From positions 1 through 24,516 of the forward strand of contig JBBDIT010000040.1 of NCBI GenBank assembly GCA_040880285.1: a DNA stretch of 24,516 nt, in the 5' to 3' direction. This stretch comes from JANQJA01 sp040880285. Lineage in GTDB: Bacteria > Pseudomonadota > Gammaproteobacteria > Pseudomonadales > Azotimanducaceae. A program made the position numbers and the translations under genes. The notes beneath the pieces were generated by a model. The model saw nothing but the letters and a program-made list of their open reading frames with translations, had not been told where the DNA came from and ran no database searches. Below, piece after piece: positions 22,485 to 24,516 of this stretch. Position 1 is the first letter of the stretch, and each line of letters starts with the position of its first letter.

Positions 22485-24302
22485 ATGCCACAAGACACCT
22501 TGCAATTGTATCCGCCACCAAAGCGCTTACGTTCATTGAAATCCGGATTTAAACGGGGCGAGCGTCGGTTAATCAGGATTCTGGGCGGTTGCAGCCCACG
22601 AGTTCATACTGTTCTCTCAAACTTTGCATCCTGCCACGACCTTGTGCTGACTCACGGCGATCCGTCCCCCAACCAGGTCTTTATGTCGGTAACGTTTGCC
22701 AGGGGTCTCGCTGATGAAGGCTATACGTTGCGCGCCAGTGGCAGCGGCATGACTCTTGAGGCGTCCAGTGATTCCGGTGTCTATTATGGCTTACAGACGT
22801 TGACCCAGATCCTGGATCAGTGGGGCCACAACCTGCCGGGATTCTCGATCGAGGATTCGCCTGACTTTCCCCATCGCGGGGTGATGCTGGATATCAGTCG
22901 ATGCAAGGTACCCACCCTGCAGACGTTGCTGGAGTTGGTGGATCAGTTTGCCGCGCTGAAGTTTAATCAGTTACAACTCTACACTGAACACACGTTTGCG
23001 TTCGTAAACCATCCACTGGTGTGGGCAAATGCCTCACCGCTTTCGCCAGCAGACATCATCGCGCTGAAGGACTATTGTGCGAGTCGATTCATTGAACTGG
23101 TCCCCAACCTCAATTCCTTTGGCCATTTCGAGCGCTGGCTCCGTCACCCGGAATACCATAGCCACGCCGAGTGCCCACACGGTTTTGAACATCCGCTTTC
23201 CGGTCAGCAGATTCCGTTTGGTTCTACCCTGTATCCAGATCGCAATAGTCTGGATCTGCTTGCGTCGCTTTACGATGAGTATTTGCCACTGTTCGACAGT
23301 CGGTTTTTCAATATAGGTGGTGACGAGCCCTGGGAACTGGGCCAGGGCAGAAGCAAAGCACGCTGCCAGCGTGTGGGGACGACGAACGTATACCTGGATT
23401 TCATGAATAAGATCGCCAAGCAGGTGAGTGCCCATGACCGCACGATGATGTTCTGGAGCGATATTGTGCTGCGCGAACCGTCTTGCCTTAAGAAACTGTC
23501 GAGAAATGTCGTTGCGCTGAATTGGGGATACGAGGGTAACCATCCGTTCAATCGCGAGTGCCGGCAAATGGGCGAGGTCGGTATCCCATACTATGTCTGC
23601 CCCGGCACTTCCAGTTGGAATGCGCTCACCGGGCGTATTACCAATGCCGCCAGGAATCTGGCGAGTGCGGCTCATGCGGGTCTTGCCAATGGTGCCAGTG
23701 GGTATCTGGTAACTGATTGGGGTGACCATGGTCACCACCAGTATTTACCCACCAGTTATCCGGGATTCCTGATGGGTGCGTGCCACGCGTGGAACCATAG
23801 AGGTAGCAGGTCGTTGGATTTCGTGGACGGTGTGAATCGAGTCTTTTTCGGGGATGATTCGGGCAAATCCGGTGAGTTGCTGTTTCAATTGGGCAAGGTG
23901 TTGGAGTTAGCGCCGTCGAAGATTCGAAATGCAACGATTTTCAATCGGCTGTTGTTCTGGGACATGACCCATGAGCCGTCGGCGACGCAGCAGATTACGG
24001 GTGCGCAACTGCAGGCCTGTGAATCGGCCCTTTCGGATATCCGTGCGGAACTCGGCGGTATTCGACCAGACCGCCACGAGTCGTTGGTTCGCGGCGAACT
24101 CGACAATGCGATTGCATTTGCGCTTCATAGTATTCACCGGTTGCAGTATTTCCGTGGTACGCGGCGGCGCAAAGAGCCTTTGCGTGAGACCCTTGAGGTC
24201 GCGATCGGGGAACACGAACGCCTGTGGCTGGCTCGAAATCGCCCAGGCGGTTTGCGTGAGTCCAGTGATCACTTGTATCGGAGTCTGGCGGCGCTGGGTT
24301 GA
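22485..24302 (+). CDS. Glycoside hydrolase family 20 protein (beta-N-acetylhexosaminidase-like)
   Basis: Probable exo-acting hexosaminidase removing terminal GlcNAc or GalNAc. The 605-residue protein has a GH20 N-terminal domain ending in SDSGVYYGLQTLTQIL, then the catalytic TIM barrel starting at PHRGVMLDISRCKVPT. The catalytic Asp-Glu pair is in FFNIGGDEPWELG (Asp280, Glu281); the usual His of HxGGDE is Asn here. Further barrel residues lie in NLNSFGHFERWL, MMFWSDI and LVTDWGDHGHHQ. There is no signal peptide (the start is MPQDTLQLYPPPKRLRS), so it likely acts in the cytoplasm on imported sugars or recycled cell-wall fragments. A C-terminal helical region of about 150 residues follows the barrel. 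The ATG lacks a clear ribosome site. Substrate is not determinable from sequence. Confidence 0.88.
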   Translation: MPQDTLQLYPPPKRLRSLKSGFKRGERRLIRILGGCSPRVHTVLSNFASCHDLVLTHGDPSPNQVFMSVTFARGLADEGYTLRASGSGMTLEASSDSGVYYGLQTLTQILDQWGHNLPGFSIEDSPDFPHRGVMLDISRCKVPTLQTLLELVDQFAALKFNQLQLYTEHTFAFVNHPLVWANASPLSPADIIALKDYCASRFIELVPNLNSFGHFERWLRHPEYHSHAECPHGFEHPLSGQQIPFGSTLYPDRNSLDLLASLYDEYLPLFDSRFFNIGGDEPWELGQGRSKARCQRVGTTNVYLDFMNKIAKQVSAHDRTMMFWSDIVLREPSCLKKLSRNVVALNWGYEGNHPFNRECRQMGEVGIPYYVCPGTSSWNALTGRITNAARNLASAAHAGLANGASGYLVTDWGDHGHHQYLPTSYPGFLMGACHAWNHRGSRSLDFVDGVNRVFFGDDSGKSGELLFQLGKVLELAPSKIRNATIFNRLLFWDMTHEPSATQQITGAQLQACESALSDIRAELGGIRPDRHESLVRGELDNAIAFALHSIHRLQYFRGTRRRKEPLRETLEVAIGEHERLWLARNRPGGLRESSDHLYRSLAALG

Positions 24303-24306
24303 GTTT

Positions 24307-24386
24307 AGTGTCCTGAAACCCGTCCCCGGCCTTTCACCGAACCCTTTGTGACCGCTTCAAGACTGAAACCCCCGGTTCCGGACACT
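24307..24386. repeat. Imperfect 80-bp inverted repeat downstream of the GH20 gene
   Basis: AGTGTCCTGAAACC at 24307-24320 is mirrored by GGTTCCGGACACT at 24374-24386, matching as an inverted repeat apart from one substitution and one extra A. A direct repeat of CTGAAACCC also occurs (24313-24321 and 24363-24371). It could be a small mobile intergenic repeat or a terminator for the GH20 gene. No protein is encoded. Confidence 0.5.
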
Positions 24387-24429
24387 TTATTTATGAGAGA
24401 GGGTCGGGGGCACCTTCAAGCAATATCCA

Positions 24430-24516
24430 GGAAACCTCTGAATAAGTCCTTCTCGATCGCACGAGTGAGAAGTCAGGGACCTGTTTTGGAAGGCTAGGTA
24501 CAGGGACGTAACGGGA
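24430..24516. mobile_element. Possible insertion sequence terminus at the window edge
   Basis: The segment starting GGAAACCTCTGAATAAGTCC resembles the terminal inverted repeat style of DDE insertion sequences such as the IS5 group (TGAATAA core), and is followed by a stem CTTCTC (24449-24454) with GAGAAG (24467-24472). No transposase is visible before the window ends, so this may be a true IS end, a solo remnant, or chance. Confidence 0.25.

Overview
This window looks like a chromosomal segment of a free-living gammaproteobacterium, probably marine or sediment-dwelling. The grounds are the gene order mrp-dcd beside metG, an Rnf operon followed by nth (an arrangement known from Pseudomonas and relatives), a Tat-exported high-potential iron-sulfur protein (HiPIP), and PyrC/RNase T/GrxD proteins of gammaproteobacterial type. 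No rRNA, tRNA, phage or CRISPR was found. Most of the window is densely packed core metabolism.

Layout. (1) 1-1838, minus strand: mrp (ATPase of Fe-S assembly), dcd (dCTP deaminase) and a HiPIP gene. (2) 2054-8414, plus strand: one compact run metG, rnfA, rnfB, rnfD, rnfG, rnfE, nth. Its striking property is that rnfC is absent as a gene. The rnfB product is about 110 residues longer than usual, and the extra C-terminal part is the two-cluster ferredoxin domain normally found at the C-terminus of RnfC. The NADH/FMN-binding body of RnfC is encoded nowhere in the window. This is the main discovery candidate. (3) 8415-8737: a 323-bp convergent spacer made almost entirely of hairpins, including four tandem hairpins with unlike but self-complementary stems between a constant CTACAGAACG spacer. 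Two inverted copies of a dispersed repeat flank this array. (4) 8738-11742: argG (minus) divergent from pyrC-rnt (plus). (5) 11751-14192, minus: a rubrerythrin-like diiron protein without rubredoxin domain, monothiol glutaredoxin GrxD, and a HyuB-type hydantoinase/oxoprolinase subunit without a visible HyuA. (6) 14282-15445, plus: an acetylornithine-type aminotransferase. (7) 15442-20685, minus: two cyclic-di-GMP genes, a membrane diguanylate cyclase followed by a 1364-residue PilZ-DUF1631-GGDEF-EAL protein. (8) 20837-22318, minus: glpK, divergent from a GH20 hexosaminidase without signal peptide (22485-24302). (9) 24303-24516: non-coding tail with an imperfect inverted repeat and a sequence resembling an insertion sequence end.

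How the genes fit together. The Rnf products would form a membrane redox pump with covalent FMN on RnfD and RnfG, an intramembrane Fe-S site between RnfA and RnfE, and a five-cluster RnfB carrying the RnfC ferredoxin module. Without the RnfC flavin/NADH body, its electron partner may not be NADH. Mrp, GrxD, Nth and HiPIP add an Fe-S theme. ArgG and the ArgD-like enzyme serve arginine metabolism, and PyrC and Dcd serve pyrimidine metabolism. The c-di-GMP pair contains synthesis, hydrolysis and binding modules. All functional calls rest on reading motifs by eye; no database search was run.
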